This document shows positions 35,961 to 45,495 of a stretch of DNA of 64,000 nt, piece after piece. Position numbers and translations under genes: made by a program. Origin of the DNA: Latilactobacillus sakei (GTDB lineage Bacteria > Bacillota > Bacilli > Lactobacillales > Lactobacillaceae). The stretch spans positions 806,001 through 870,000 of the forward strand of contig CP025839.1 in NCBI GenBank assembly GCA_002953655.1. Reading direction: 5' to 3'. The stretch's first letter is position 1. Each line of letters opens with the position of its first letter. The notes below the pieces were generated by a model. That model had not been told where the DNA came from. It searched no databases and saw only the letters and a list, made by a program, of their open reading frames with translations.

Positions 35961-38747
35961 ATGCGTATCAAAGAAACATTAAACTTGGGTAAGACAGCTT
36001 TCCCAATGCGAGCAGGTTTGCCTAATCGTGAAATCGATTGGCAAAAGGGTTGGGCCGATAACAACCTTTATCAACAACGGCAAAAATTAAATGAAGGCAA
36101 ACCATCATTCGTGCTTCATGATGGCCCGCCATTTGCAAACGGCAATATCCACATGGGTCATGCCTTAAATAAAACCAGTAAAGATATCATCGTTCGTTAC
36201 AAATCAATGAACGGGTTCCGGGCACCTTTTGTCCCTGGTTGGGATACACATGGTTTGCCAATCGAACAAGCCTTGGCTAAAAAGGGTATCAAGCGGAAGG
36301 AAATGAGCCTTGTTGACTACCGTAAACTTTGTTACGACTATGCCATGGAACAAGTCAACAAACAACGCGAAGACTTTAAACGCCTGGGAATTTCTGCTGA
36401 TTGGGATCACCCATACATTACGTTAACAGCTGATTTCGAAGCTGAAGAAATTCGGGTCTTCGGTGAAATGGCTAAAAAAGGTTATATCTATAAAGGTAAG
36501 AAGCCAGTTTACTGGTCACCTTCATCAGAATCAACCTTAGCGGAAGCTGAAATTGAATACAAAGACATCAAGTCACCATCAATGTATGTTGCGTTTAACG
36601 TGGTTGATGGTAAAGATTTATTAGATGCTGACACAAAATTCATCATCTGGACAACAACGCCATGGACAATTCCTGCTAACTTAGGGATTGCGGTTAACCC
36701 AGCTTTCGATTATGTTCAAGTATTAGCTGACGGTCAAAAATACGTGGTTGCTGCAGAACGTTTGAACAAGATGACCGATCTTCTTGGTTGGGAATCAGTT
36801 GAAATCTTGAAGACGTTCAAGGGTGTTGACATGGAATTAATGACAGCCCGCCACCCATTATATGACCGTGAATCATTGGTAATTCTAGGGAACCACGTCA
36901 CATTAGAAACTGGGACTGGTTTGGTGCATACGGCACCAGGTCACGGTGAAGATGATTATAACGCTGGGACTAAATACAAGTTACCAGTGCTGTCAGTCGT
37001 TGATAGCAAAGGGATTATGACTGAAGATGCCCCTGGTTTTGAAGGTGTTTATTACGATAAAGCCAACCCAATGGTGACAGAAGCGCTTGAAAAGAACGGC
37101 TCATTATTGAAACTTGACTTCTTCACGCATAGTTACCCACATGACTGGCGGACAAAGAAACCCGTTATCTTCCGGGCAACAGCCCAATGGTTCGCCTCAA
37201 TCGATGCGTTCCGCGATCAAATCTTGGCACAAATCGAAAAAGTTGAATTCATGCCAGAATGGGGTAAGACCCGTCTTTACAACATGATCCGCGATCGTGG
37301 CGATTGGGTTATCTCTCGTCAACGGGCATGGGGTGTGCCATTACCAATCTTCTACGCTGAAGACGGGACAGAAATCATCACACCAGAAACAATCGAACGT
37401 GTGGCGCAACTCTTTGCAGAACACGGTTCAAACGTTTGGTTTGAATGGGATGCTAAAGACTTATTACCAGCTGGCTTTACCCATCCTGGTAGCCCAAATG
37501 GTGAATTTACAAAAGAAAAAGATATCATGGATGTTTGGTTTGATTCAGGTTCATCACATCAAGCTGTTTTAGCGGCTCGTGATGAATTAACTTATCCAGC
37601 AGACTTAATCTTAGAAGGTTCAGATCAATATCGTGGTTGGTTTAACTCAAGTTTAATCACAAGTGTGGCGGTTGGCGAAGTGAGCCCTTATAAAGCTGTT
37701 ATCTCACAAGGCTTCGTCTTAGACGGTAATGGTCGTAAGATGAGTAAATCACTTGGTAATACGATCTTACCTGAAAAGATCATCAAACAAATGGGTGCAG
37801 ATATTGTCCGTCTCTGGGTCGCCTCAGTTGATGCTAGCTCAGATGTGAAAGTGACAATGGAAAACTTCCAACAAGTCAGTGAAGCTTATCGTAAGATTCG
37901 GAACACAATGCGTTTCATGATTGCTAACACAACTGACTTCGACCCGGCTAAAGATACAGTTGATTACGCAGAATTAGGTTCAGTTGATAAGTTCATGTTG
38001 GTGCGCTTAAACGCAATCATCGCCAGCTGTAAAGCGGCGTATGATGCTTATGACTTTGCCACAGTTTATAAGACAATCAACATGTTCTTGACGAATGAAT
38101 TATCAGCCTTCTACTTAGATTTCGCTAAAGACGTTGTTTATATTGATGGTCAAAATGATGCGCCTCGTCGTAACATGCAAACTGTTTTCTATGCCGTAAC
38201 AGTTGCCTTGACGAAGTTATTGACACCAATCTTGCCACATACAGCTGAAGAAATCTGGAGCTACTTACACGAACCAGAAGAATTCGTTCAATTAGCTGAA
38301 ATGCCAGAAGTAACCCATTTTGCTGGTGAAGAAGACTTAGTTGAAACTTGGAATGCCTTCATGGGTATCCGGGATGATGTCTTAAAAGCCCTTGAAACAG
38401 CCCGGATGGACAAGGTCATCGGTAAGTCATTAGAAGCGGCTGTCACACTTTATCCAAACGAAACCAATGCTGCTTTATTAGCTTCATTGGATGCTGATGT
38501 GAAACAATTATTGATTGTCTCACAATTAACAATTGCAGATCAAGCCTCAGAAGTGCCAGCTGAAGCCACCCAATTTGACGGCATTGCGGTTAGTGTGGCG
38601 CATGCTGAGGGTGATGTTTGTGATCGTTGTCGGATGGTTAAGACCGACGTCGGTTCAGACGACAAGTTCCCAATGCTTTGTGCGCGTTGTGCTGCGATTG
38701 TGACAGCCAACTACCCAGAAGCAGTTGCTGAAGGTTTAGAAAAATAA
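35961..38747 (+). CDS. ileS: Isoleucyl-tRNA synthetase
   Basis: Charges tRNA-Ile and edits valine. The 928-residue class I enzyme has the HIGH-type HMGH (64-67) in [13 protein letters not shown], the CP1 editing domain (about 200-390, with [11 protein letters not shown]), KMSKS (593-597) and a C-terminal zinc finger (CDRC and CARC near 890-910). ATG 35961 follows GAGGAG; the open frame extending back to 35889 runs through the T-box terminator and is not the start. Regulated by the T-box above. Confidence 0.98.
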   Translation: MRIKETLNLGKTAFPMRAGLPNREIDWQKGWADNNLYQQRQKLNEGKPSFVLHDGPPFANGNIHMGHALNKTSKDIIVRYKSMNGFRAPFVPGWDTHGLPIEQALAKKGIKRKEMSLVDYRKLCYDYAMEQVNKQREDFKRLGISADWDHPYITLTADFEAEEIRVFGEMAKKGYIYKGKKPVYWSPSSESTLAEAEIEYKDIKSPSMYVAFNVVDGKDLLDADTKFIIWTTTPWTIPANLGIAVNPAFDYVQVLADGQKYVVAAERLNKMTDLLGWESVEILKTFKGVDMELMTARHPLYDRESLVILGNHVTLETGTGLVHTAPGHGEDDYNAGTKYKLPVLSVVDSKGIMTEDAPGFEGVYYDKANPMVTEALEKNGSLLKLDFFTHSYPHDWRTKKPVIFRATAQWFASIDAFRDQILAQIEKVEFMPEWGKTRLYNMIRDRGDWVISRQRAWGVPLPIFYAEDGTEIITPETIERVAQLFAEHGSNVWFEWDAKDLLPAGFTHPGSPNGEFTKEKDIMDVWFDSGSSHQAVLAARDELTYPADLILEGSDQYRGWFNSSLITSVAVGEVSPYKAVISQGFVLDGNGRKMSKSLGNTILPEKIIKQMGADIVRLWVASVDASSDVKVTMENFQQVSEAYRKIRNTMRFMIANTTDFDPAKDTVDYAELGSVDKFMLVRLNAIIASCKAAYDAYDFATVYKTINMFLTNELSAFYLDFAKDVVYIDGQNDAPRRNMQTVFYAVTVALTKLLTPILPHTAEEIWSYLHEPEEFVQLAEMPEVTHFAGEEDLVETWNAFMGIRDDVLKALETARMDKVIGKSLEAAVTLYPNETNAALLASLDADVKQLLIVSQLTIADQASEVPAEATQFDGIAVSVAHAEGDVCDRCRMVKTDVGSDDKFPMLCARCAAIVTANYPEAVAEGLEK

Positions 38748-38770
38748 ACATGATGCTAACATGTATTTTG

Positions 38771-38803
38771 GAGGCCCAATTCATTTATGGATGGGCCTTT
38801 TTT
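38771..38803 (+). terminator. Terminator after ileS
   Basis: AGGCCCA (38772-38778) pairs with TGGGCCT (38792-38798), followed by a T-run. Confidence 0.88.
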
Positions 38804-38890
38804 ATGTTTATCGAGTGGTGAGTCAAATGGTAACTGGTAATATAATAAGTAATTTTAAGCGTATCATTAAAGTACTAATCTCTAACTGAT

Positions 38891-38919
38891 TTACTTTTTA
38901 ATCAAAAAGTAGTTATAAT
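38891..38919 (+). promoter_or_regulatory. Promoter of the LacI-family regulator
   Basis: TTACTT (38891-38896) and TATAAT (38914-38919), 17 bp apart, 37 bases before the chosen start. Confidence 0.6.
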
Positions 38920-38956
38920 TATAAGAATAGAAATTAATTAATGATTGGATGAAAAG

Positions 38957-39937
38957 ATGGTTGTTAAAGTAAATATTAAAGACGTTGCAGCTAAAGCAAA
39001 TGTATCAATCGCAACTGTATCACGATTTTTAAACGGTAAGACGGAACGGATGTCAAAAGAAACGGCTTTAAGAGTGCAGAACGCAGTTCAGGAATTAGGT
39101 TACGTTCCCAATGACGCGGCGCGACAAATGATTACTAGAAAAAGTAAATTAATCGCGGTTATTGTTGCCGATATCGATGATTATTTTGCAACCGAAATGT
39201 TCAAAGGAATAAGTTCGATTTTAGATGCGAAGGGTTATACAGCAGTTTTATTTGATTCTAATTCTAATAAAGAAAGAGAATTAGAGTTGATTAAAATTGT
39301 TGGAGAAAAGTTATTTGATGCATTAATTATTCAGCCGATAACGAATAAAGAGTCAGAGATAAAAACGGCATTAAAAAGAGAAATTCCCATTGTAGCTGTT
39401 GATCGTGAATTAAGTGATGCTACGGTTTCTACAGTTAGAACTAATAATTTTGATATTAGTAAAAAAGTTACTAATTACTATATGCGACAAGGATACGAAA
39501 AAGTTGTCATTGTAACTGGAGAAATAGTGGGGATATCAACACGTGAGGAACGGTATGCGGGTATAAAATCAGTTTGTGATAATAGTATGTTAGTAGAAGT
39601 TTCGGAAAAAGATCTTAAGTTAAATGATACTTATGATACTTTAAAAAATATCCTAATCAGTTCTAATGAACGAACCGTAATATTTTCGTTAAAAGAACGA
39701 TGGTTATTACACCTGATTCCACGATTAATGGCTGATGGATTTATGAATAGTTACGGAGTAGCAATTACTGGATTTTCTGATACAGATGTTATAAAGGCAA
39801 TAAATCCATTGGTATCTTTAATTAACCAGAATCCCTATCTTCAAGGTGCTAGTGCGGCTGAGCTTTTATTTGATGAGCTAAGTACAGGTAAGACTGATAG
39901 ACCACAAAAAATAATAATATCGGGAAAATTTAAATAA
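38957..39937 (+). CDS. LacI-family transcriptional regulator of the following operon
   Basis: 326-residue repressor with an N-terminal HTH (NIKDVAAKANVSIATVSRFL, residues 6-25), a hinge helix (PNDAARQM) and a periplasmic-binding-like sensor domain. ATG 38957 gives the usual short lead before the HTH; a TTG at 38945 is the alternative. It stands alone between a promoter and a strong terminator, and two near-identical LacI-type palindromes occur just after it, before the sugar operon. It therefore most likely represses that operon and responds to a sugar-acid or sugar-phosphate intermediate. Confidence 0.9.
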   Translation: MVVKVNIKDVAAKANVSIATVSRFLNGKTERMSKETALRVQNAVQELGYVPNDAARQMITRKSKLIAVIVADIDDYFATEMFKGISSILDAKGYTAVLFDSNSNKERELELIKIVGEKLFDALIIQPITNKESEIKTALKREIPIVAVDRELSDATVSTVRTNNFDISKKVTNYYMRQGYEKVVIVTGEIVGISTREERYAGIKSVCDNSMLVEVSEKDLKLNDTYDTLKNILISSNERTVIFSLKERWLLHLIPRLMADGFMNSYGVAITGFSDTDVIKAINPLVSLINQNPYLQGASAAELLFDELSTGKTDRPQKIIISGKFK

Positions 39938-39953
39938 TACGAATCGTTTTCTG

Positions 39954-39999
39954 AGCCCTAAAAATTCAGTAGTCAATCGAATTTTTAGGGCTATTTTTT
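39954..39999 (+). terminator. Terminator after the LacI-family gene
   Basis: A 14-bp perfect stem, AGCCCTAAAAATTC (39954-39967) with GAATTTTTAGGGCT (39979-39992), and a T-run. Confidence 0.92.
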
Positions 40000-40019
40000 A
40001 TGGAGAATAATTTTCCGTT

Positions 40020-40033
40020 GGTAAACGTTTACC
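40020..40033 (+). promoter_or_regulatory. LacI-type operator 1
   Basis: GGTAAACGTTTACC is a perfect 14-bp palindrome with the central CG pair typical of LacI-family operators. It lies 77 bp upstream of a second copy, about seven helical turns, compatible with looping by a tetrameric repressor. Confidence 0.75.
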
Positions 40034-40096
40034 CTAATTTGCGGTTTTTTAGAATAAAAAAAGCATAAAATGCTGTAATTCTATTGAAAAATGCAA

Positions 40097-40134
40097 GGTA
40101 AACGTTTACACTGTTATTTGTAAGCGCTTATACA
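40097..40134 (+). promoter_or_regulatory. Promoter with LacI-type operator 2 and a cre-like site
   Basis: GGTAAACGTTTACA (40097-40110) repeats operator 1 except for the last base. Its end, TTTACA (40105-40110), can serve as -35, and TATACA (40129-40134) as -10 with an 18-bp spacer. TGTAAGCGCTTATA (40119-40132) is one mismatch from a CcpA cre consensus and overlaps the -10. The operon is thus probably under specific repression plus catabolite repression. Confidence 0.65.
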
Positions 40135-40156
40135 TTTAATATCAGGGGGTTTCTGC

Positions 40157-40414
40157 ATGGCTAAGAGAACATTCTTAGATTTAGATAAATTCGCATTAGG
40201 TTTTGCTTCTACGACGGTAGGGGCAGAATTTACAGATCAAGATATGGTAAAAACAGCTAAGAAATACCTAGCAGCCTATTTAACGGCTTATTATCTGGCA
40301 GAAAATTTTAATGAAATAGAAAGAAGCAACTTCGAAGGTTCAGATGAAGAGAAGTTTGAAGATATGAGCTTTGAAAAACTTATGAACAAGGTTAAGAATC
40401 TTAATAAATATTAA
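40157..40414 (+). CDS. Small hypothetical protein, first gene of the hexulose-phosphate operon
   Basis: 85 residues, acidic, soluble and mostly helical, starting MAKRTFLDLDKFALG; there is an aromatic-rich stretch (AAYLTAYYLAENF, about 37-49). I do not recognise it. AGGGGG lies 7 bases before the ATG, and it directly follows the regulated promoter. It shares the operon with a TIM-barrel protein 17 bases downstream, so a role in the same pathway is likely, but no catalytic motif can be named. Confidence 0.65.
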   Translation: MAKRTFLDLDKFALGFASTTVGAEFTDQDMVKTAKKYLAAYLTAYYLAENFNEIERSNFEGSDEEKFEDMSFEKLMNKVKNLNKY

Positions 40415-40431
40415 TATTGGAGGATTAAGAC

Positions 40432-41181
40432 ATGACAGTTATTTTAAATACTTGGATATTTGAAAATGATATAAAAAAAGGTATTAAGCAAAGTGATCTT
40501 ATTAATAGAGTCGCTAAGTTGAAGGTTGACGGTATCGAAGTTAGAAGAGAATATTTTACTAGTTTTACTGAAGAGCTACCAATTATCGCCAGTAAAGCGC
40601 AAGAGTCCGGTCTGATTGTTAATTATAGTGTGCCAGACCAGATTTTTCTCGAGAATGGTGATTTAAATCCGGAATTAATGACCTATTTTGATGAAGGGTT
40701 ACTAATGGGAATTGATAAGATTAAGTTTAACCTTGGCAGTTTTAATAAATTTAATGGTGATTTGGCCGAGGTATTCAGCGCATTTCCATTAGAACAAATA
40801 ACCATGAATATTGAGAATGATCAAACAAAATTGAGCGGTTCAGCTGATGCATTGATTAAATTTTTAAGTTGTGCTAAAGAAAATAATGTTCGAGTTGGTT
40901 TTGTTTATGATCTTGGTAATTGGGCTTTTACTAAGCAAGATCCAATTGCAAGTGCAGATTTATTAGCGCCTTATACAGACTACATTCATTTGAAGAATAC
41001 ATTAGCTGATAGTACAGATAATCTAAAGACATCGTCAGATTTAGAACAGGGTATGTATGATTGGCGGCGAGTACTAGATCATTTACCACAAGATGCACCG
41101 TGTGCGATTGAATATCCAATGGAAAATGATGCACTAGTTGAGTCGCAAATTTTGTTACTGAAAAAGAAACTAGGAGAATGA
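40432..41181 (+). CDS. Sugar-phosphate isomerase/epimerase-like TIM-barrel protein
   Basis: 249 residues of the AP-endonuclease-2/xylose-isomerase-like TIM-barrel superfamily. It has the start KVDGIEVRREYF, the metal-site-like segment NIENDQT (about 124), VGFVYDLGNWAF (about 155) and YIHLKN (about 184), and ends with AIEYPMEND. These acidic and histidine residues match the metal ligands seen in sugar epimerases of this superfamily. GGAGG precedes the ATG; the carrier gene follows after 3 bases. The substrate is unknown; an isomerase or epimerase acting before the kinase is a reasonable inference. Confidence 0.7.
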   Translation: MTVILNTWIFENDIKKGIKQSDLINRVAKLKVDGIEVRREYFTSFTEELPIIASKAQESGLIVNYSVPDQIFLENGDLNPELMTYFDEGLLMGIDKIKFNLGSFNKFNGDLAEVFSAFPLEQITMNIENDQTKLSGSADALIKFLSCAKENNVRVGFVYDLGNWAFTKQDPIASADLLAPYTDYIHLKNTLADSTDNLKTSSDLEQGMYDWRRVLDHLPQDAPCAIEYPMENDALVESQILLLKKKLGE

Positions 41182-41184
41182 AGT

Positions 41185-42471
41185 ATGGCTACTATAATAC
41201 CAATTTTACTATTAATTAGTTTTGCTGGATTTATTGTCTATATACTAAAAGGTGGCAATCTAATGGTTGGTTTTTTCGTAATGGCAATTCTGTGGGCAAT
41301 CATTGGGCAAATTCCGTTTGATAAGGCTGTTCAAAAGATATTTGCAGAACCTGCACTTAATTATGGTTCTACAATTATCTATATCGCATTTGGCTCTTGG
41401 TTTGGTCGAGTGCTAGTCGAGAGTGGCATTGCACCTGCTATTTCAGAAACAACTAATAAGGTTGGAAAAAAGCGGCCGTTAATTGCTGCAATCTTAATTG
41501 TATTAGTTACGGCTTTTATATTCGTTAGTGCCTATGGTGTCGGTTCGGTAATTGCAATTGGAGTTATTTTACTACCAATTATGTTATCTTTAGGAATTCC
41601 TAGAGATATTGCATTAACTGCATTTGTACTATCGATTGGTGCTCCAATGTACATCAATGTTGTTTTGTTTAACCAAATTAAAGCTTTTTTCCCAACCGCA
41701 GTCTATGGTGGAAAATATTTAGTGTTTGGTTGGATAGCGATGGCCGTTCAATTAATTGCTGTTATCATTTTTTTGACAATCAATCGGCATAAATTCAATC
41801 AACAAAACATTCAGGAAAATCTCGACATAGTGGGTGAATCTAGGATTGATTCACCAGCAATCAAGATACCTAAAATTGCATTTATCGTACCGATTATTCC
41901 GGTTGTTATGAATATGCTCTTTAAATGGGATGCAATTCCAGCACTAATCTTGGCAACATTGATTGCAATTGGGATTACCGGTAATATGAAGGGGTATAAA
42001 AAATTCATACGTTTTACAAATAGTACGATTCAACAGTCTATTTCCGATATCGCTGGCTTAATTATGTTTTTAATGGCACTGGTAATGTTTGCGGGTGCTG
42101 CGCAACTTAACGCAGTTAGATTCCAAACTATTTTTAGTATTATTTTGCCACATAACCATTTGATTTTAGCGTTAGCCTTAGGAGTATTAGCACCATTAGC
42201 GTTATTTAGAGGCCCATTACATGTTTGGGGGGCCGGTGCGGCTACCGCAGCCGTTCTTTCAGGAACTGGACTGTTTAATGACGCATTTTTATTACCTTTA
42301 CTATATGTACCAACGCTACTAGCAGTATCAACCGATCTGACCCAATCATGGAATGTTTGGGGTTTGGATTATATGAAAGTTCAATCAAAAGATTTACTGA
42401 AGCATGGTGTGCCCATAATGTGGTGCGTTTCCATTATTAATGAAATTTTAGTTTATTATTTCTTTGGTTAA
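41185..42471 (+). CDS. Sugar/sugar-acid carrier of the ion-transporter (GntP-like) superfamily
   Basis: 428-residue integral membrane protein with about 11-12 hydrophobic segments. The segment GSWFGRVLVESGIAPAISE (about 70-88) matches the GntP-type pattern of a glycine-rich re-entrant stretch with a SG-A motif, and a second such stretch is seen in the C-terminal half (FRGPLHVWGAGAATAA). It probably imports the operon's substrate with protons or sodium; the family suggests an organic or sugar acid. It lies 3 bases after the TIM-barrel gene. Precise family membership is uncertain. Confidence 0.7.
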   Translation: MATIIPILLLISFAGFIVYILKGGNLMVGFFVMAILWAIIGQIPFDKAVQKIFAEPALNYGSTIIYIAFGSWFGRVLVESGIAPAISETTNKVGKKRPLIAAILIVLVTAFIFVSAYGVGSVIAIGVILLPIMLSLGIPRDIALTAFVLSIGAPMYINVVLFNQIKAFFPTAVYGGKYLVFGWIAMAVQLIAVIIFLTINRHKFNQQNIQENLDIVGESRIDSPAIKIPKIAFIVPIIPVVMNMLFKWDAIPALILATLIAIGITGNMKGYKKFIRFTNSTIQQSISDIAGLIMFLMALVMFAGAAQLNAVRFQTIFSIILPHNHLILALALGVLAPLALFRGPLHVWGAGAATAAVLSGTGLFNDAFLLPLLYVPTLLAVSTDLTQSWNVWGLDYMKVQSKDLLKHGVPIMWCVSIINEILVYYFFG

Positions 42472-42505
42472 ATTGATTTATTAAATATGAAGGGATGTAA
42501 GAATT

Positions 42506-43468
42506 ATGAGCGAAGTTATTACAATTGGAGAACCATTAGTTTGTTTTGCCTCAAAAGATATTGATCAGAGTCTTGCAGCAGCAACCAATTTTCAAAAGAT
42601 ATTAGGTGGGGCCGAATTAAATGTTGCAATCGGTGTTAAACGTTTAGGGCATACAGTCGACTATATTACGCAAGTTGGCTCGGATCCATTTGGAGACTTC
42701 GTTAAAGCAACAATTGCTGAACATGGCGTGGGAACTCGATACATTAGTGAAGATGCAGATTATTGGACGGGACATCAAATAAAGCAACTTGTATCTAAAG
42801 GTGATCCAGCGACATTTAATTATCGAAAAGGCTCAGCAGCTGCCCATCTTAATAGTGAAGTTATAAATAATATTGATTTAACAGACGTTAAGATTGCCCA
42901 TATGTCAGGAATATTTCCAGCTATTTCAGCAACTGCGGAACAAACATTCAGAAATTTATTAGAAAAATTAGTTCGAGAAGATAAATTTATTACCTTTGAT
43001 CCTAACTTACGACCTTCATTATGGGATAATGAAGAGGTGATGCGCACAACAATTAATGAATTGGCAGCTTACGCGGATGTTGTCTTACCCGGTGTTGAAG
43101 AAGGTAAGATTTTAATGGGCAGTGATGATCCAGAAGAAATTGCTGATTTTTATTTGAAGGGTAACAGAACTAAAACTGTGATTGTTAAAGTTGGTGCGGA
43201 GGGTGCTTTTATTAAAAATAAGGATGGTTCAACAAACTTAATTAAAGGTTTTAAAGTTGATAAAGTAGTTGATACTGTTGGTGCTGGTGATGGATTTGCG
43301 TTAGGAGTGATTACAGCAATTCTCGATGGAAAATCGATTGAATCGGCTGTCTTACGTGGGAATGCAGTTGGTGCCTTACAAGTTCAAACACCAGGAGATA
43401 ATGACGGTTACCCAACTGTCGAACAACTAAGTGCTTTTTACCAAATGAAAGGTGTTCAAGAAAAATGA
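42506..43468 (+). CDS. PfkB-family sugar kinase, 2-dehydro-3-deoxygluconokinase-like
   Basis: 320-residue ribokinase-fold kinase. The N-terminal GGAELNVAIGVKRLG (about 34-48), the RKGSAA segment (about 106-112) and the C-terminal DTVGAGDGFALG with catalytic aspartate (about 258-269) are typical. The spacing and the TGHQIK-to-RKGSAAA region look most like KdgK, which phosphorylates 2-keto-3-deoxygluconate. That product is formed by the uxu genes 8 kb away, so it may serve both pathways. Its stop overlaps the next start (ATGA). Confidence 0.85.
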   Translation: MSEVITIGEPLVCFASKDIDQSLAAATNFQKILGGAELNVAIGVKRLGHTVDYITQVGSDPFGDFVKATIAEHGVGTRYISEDADYWTGHQIKQLVSKGDPATFNYRKGSAAAHLNSEVINNIDLTDVKIAHMSGIFPAISATAEQTFRNLLEKLVREDKFITFDPNLRPSLWDNEEVMRTTINELAAYADVVLPGVEEGKILMGSDDPEEIADFYLKGNRTKTVIVKVGAEGAFIKNKDGSTNLIKGFKVDKVVDTVGAGDGFALGVITAILDGKSIESAVLRGNAVGALQVQTPGDNDGYPTVEQLSAFYQMKGVQEK

Positions 43469-44091
43469 AATTACAAGTTGCAATTGATAGAGTAACACTA
43501 GAGGATGCTTATCAAAGTATTCAACAGCTTGATGGTATTGTGGATATTATTGAAATCGGGACATCTTTAATTAAGGAATACGGACTATTTGCTTTAAGCG
43601 ATTTTAAATCGAAGGTTGTCCATTCAGAGCTATTATTTGACTTAAAGGCAATTGATGAAGGCGTTTATGAATTTGAAAAAGGGTACGCAGCTAATGCGGA
43701 TAGTTTAACTGTGATGGGAAGTGCCTCAATCGATACCCTTAAACAAACATATAACCTGGCAATGAGTGCTAAAAAAATGATCCTAATTGACTTATTAGAA
43801 ACCAATAATGATAAAATCAACCAATTAAAACAGTTTGATGAAGCTATTTTTAATTTACATTATTCCTATGATAATAAGAATCAGAATTTTGATGCGGTCA
43901 AAGCAGTCTCAGAATTTCATACTAATTTCCCAGAAATTAAGAATATTGCTGTCGCTGGGGGAATTAATTTAGATCAGGCAGAAAAGCTAAATAAGCAAGC
44001 TATTGTTGATCGAATTATAGTTGGTGGTAGTATTATGAATAGTCGTAATTCAATCGAAGCGGCGACCAAGTTTATGGAGGTAATAAAATGA
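43465..44091 (+). CDS. hxlA: 3-hexulose-6-phosphate synthase-like protein (OMP decarboxylase superfamily)
   Basis: 208-residue TIM-barrel with the start MKLQVAIDRVTLEDA, the catalytic DxKxxD (D59-L-K61-A-I-D64) and the phosphate-binding AVAGGIN and IVGGSI near the C-terminus. Relatives join formaldehyde to ribulose-5-phosphate (HPS) or decarboxylate 3-keto-gulonate-6-phosphate (UlaD). The partner encoded next is a PHI-type isomerase, which argues for HPS. It overlaps both neighbours by 4 bases. Confidence 0.82.
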   Translation: MKLQVAIDRVTLEDAYQSIQQLDGIVDIIEIGTSLIKEYGLFALSDFKSKVVHSELLFDLKAIDEGVYEFEKGYAANADSLTVMGSASIDTLKQTYNLAMSAKKMILIDLLETNNDKINQLKQFDEAIFNLHYSYDNKNQNFDAVKAVSEFHTNFPEIKNIAVAGGINLDQAEKLNKQAIVDRIIVGGSIMNSRNSIEAATKFMEVIK

Positions 44092-44630
44092 GTTTACTAA
44101 ATGAAATTATGAGTGAAATTAACACTGTTATTGGACAGGTTAGCGATGCAGAATTAGACCAAGCAGAAGGACTAATTACTAAAGATAAAAGAATTTTTAT
44201 TTTAGGTGCTGGCCGGTCAGGATTAATGGCTAAAGGTTTCGCAATGCGATTAATGCATATCGGCTATACAGTTTTTGTAATTGGTGAAACAATTACACCC
44301 TCGATTGCTGACGGGGATGTCTTAGTATCTGTATCAGGATCTGGATCAACTAAGAGTGTCTTAGAACCAACCGTGAATGCCAAAAAAATTGGTGTAAAAG
44401 TAATTGGCGTAACCAGTAACAAAGATTCTCAATTAGCAAAGGTTGCCGATCAAGCAATTATTGTACCTGGTGCGACTAAAAATGATGATAGCGTTAAATC
44501 AATTCAATTATTGAGTACGTTATTTGATCAGAGTGTGCACATCACATTAGATGCATTAGTTTTAAAAATCAGTTTAAGAGATAATATCTCAAACGAACAA
44601 GCTAAGACAACCCATTCTAATTTAGAATAA
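44088..44630 (+). CDS. hxlB: 6-phospho-3-hexuloisomerase-like SIS-domain protein
   Basis: 180 residues with a SIS domain: GAGRSGLMAKGFAMRLMHIG (about 40-59), VSVSGSGSTKSV (about 84-95) and IGVTSNKDS. Length and motifs fit PHI, which interconverts D-arabino-3-hexulose-6-phosphate and fructose-6-phosphate. With HPS it forms the ribulose-monophosphate pair that either detoxifies formaldehyde or makes pentose phosphate. Its start overlaps the HPS stop, so the two are coupled. A terminator follows. Confidence 0.85.
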   Translation: MSLLNEIMSEINTVIGQVSDAELDQAEGLITKDKRIFILGAGRSGLMAKGFAMRLMHIGYTVFVIGETITPSIADGDVLVSVSGSGSTKSVLEPTVNAKKIGVKVIGVTSNKDSQLAKVADQAIIVPGATKNDDSVKSIQLLSTLFDQSVHITLDALVLKISLRDNISNEQAKTTHSNLE

Positions 44631-44708
44631 TTAATTTGTAGTAACTAATATATAAGAATAAGAATATTTATAGGTATACGTTATTAATTTTATAATGATT
44701 AAAACTTA

Positions 44709-44753
44709 AAAAAGGTGCTAGGGTAGATAACCGCTATCCTAGCACCTTTTTAT
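44709..44753 (+). terminator. Terminator of the hexulose-phosphate operon
   Basis: An 18-bp stem, AAAAAGGTGCTAGGGTAG with CTATCCTAGCACCTTTTT, one G-T pair. Between here and 44890 I see only a probable TTGACA (44827-44832) of the next gene's promoter. Confidence 0.92.
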
Positions 44754-44890
44754 ATTTTTAAGATAAATGGAATATCAATGGCAATTAGATAACGCTCACA
44801 TTTGTGTTAAATAAGTCTTTACTAATTTGACATACATCAATGCTATTTTTTGATAAACTGGAATAGGAAAAATTAAGAAGGGGTGGGTAA

Positions 44891-45433
44891 ATGGGGCAAG
44901 GACAAGTTATGAAGCAACATATGGCATTAAATTTAATGCAATTATTATCAAAGAAACGGCAACGAAAATTAACCGTCGCCGAGTTTTTAGAACAGGCAGA
45001 GGTCTCGCGAACGACCTTTTATTATCATTTCCCAAATGGGATGTGTGGTCTGTTTAGATGGACATTAGAACAAGAGGTACTAGCGCTGGTAAGGCAGGCG
45101 ATTTGCGCCGGCCACTGGGAAGAGGGCTGTCATGAGATGGTCCACTTTGTGACGCGTTATCCTGAATTTTGTTTAAATATCTATCGTTTCTCGGATGAAA
45201 TGGAACGTTGTGCTTTCTTTGAATCCTTCACAACGACTGTCTTTAAACAAGTACTTGAAAAATATCGAGCTCACTACACCGACACAGAGTTGAAAGACTT
45301 TGAAAGCTTTTACAGTGGGGCACTCGTTAACCAAATTGATCGGTGGTTTGAGGGGAATTTAAAGGAACCAGGCGAGGCCATTGATGTGCGCGTCTGTTTT
45401 AATTTACGTCAAATTGAACGTCTGATGAAATAA
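44891..45433 (+). CDS. TetR/AcrR-family regulator
   Basis: 180 residues with an N-terminal HTH: LTVAEFLEQAEVSRTTFYYHF (about 28-48), the TetR hallmark. The C-terminal ligand domain is helical and rich in aromatic and cysteine residues. AAGGGG precedes the ATG. It is monocistronic; the only nearby partner on this strand is an LPXTG surface protein, and an 18-bp perfect palindrome lies 62 bases after its stop. Target and ligand are unknown. Confidence 0.85.
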   Translation: MGQGQVMKQHMALNLMQLLSKKRQRKLTVAEFLEQAEVSRTTFYYHFPNGMCGLFRWTLEQEVLALVRQAICAGHWEEGCHEMVHFVTRYPEFCLNIYRFSDEMERCAFFESFTTTVFKQVLEKYRAHYTDTELKDFESFYSGALVNQIDRWFEGNLKEPGEAIDVRVCFNLRQIERLMK

Positions 45434-45495
45434 TAACTGTACAAATGAAGTGTTTTGTTCGGGATTAGAACAAGTTGCCTTGTTTGTCAGTGGTG

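Noticed and set aside
43465-44091. KDPG aldolase as the identity of this gene
   Set aside because: The DxKxxD motif, the VAGGIN phosphate site and the adjacent PHI homologue fit the HPS/UlaD group instead.
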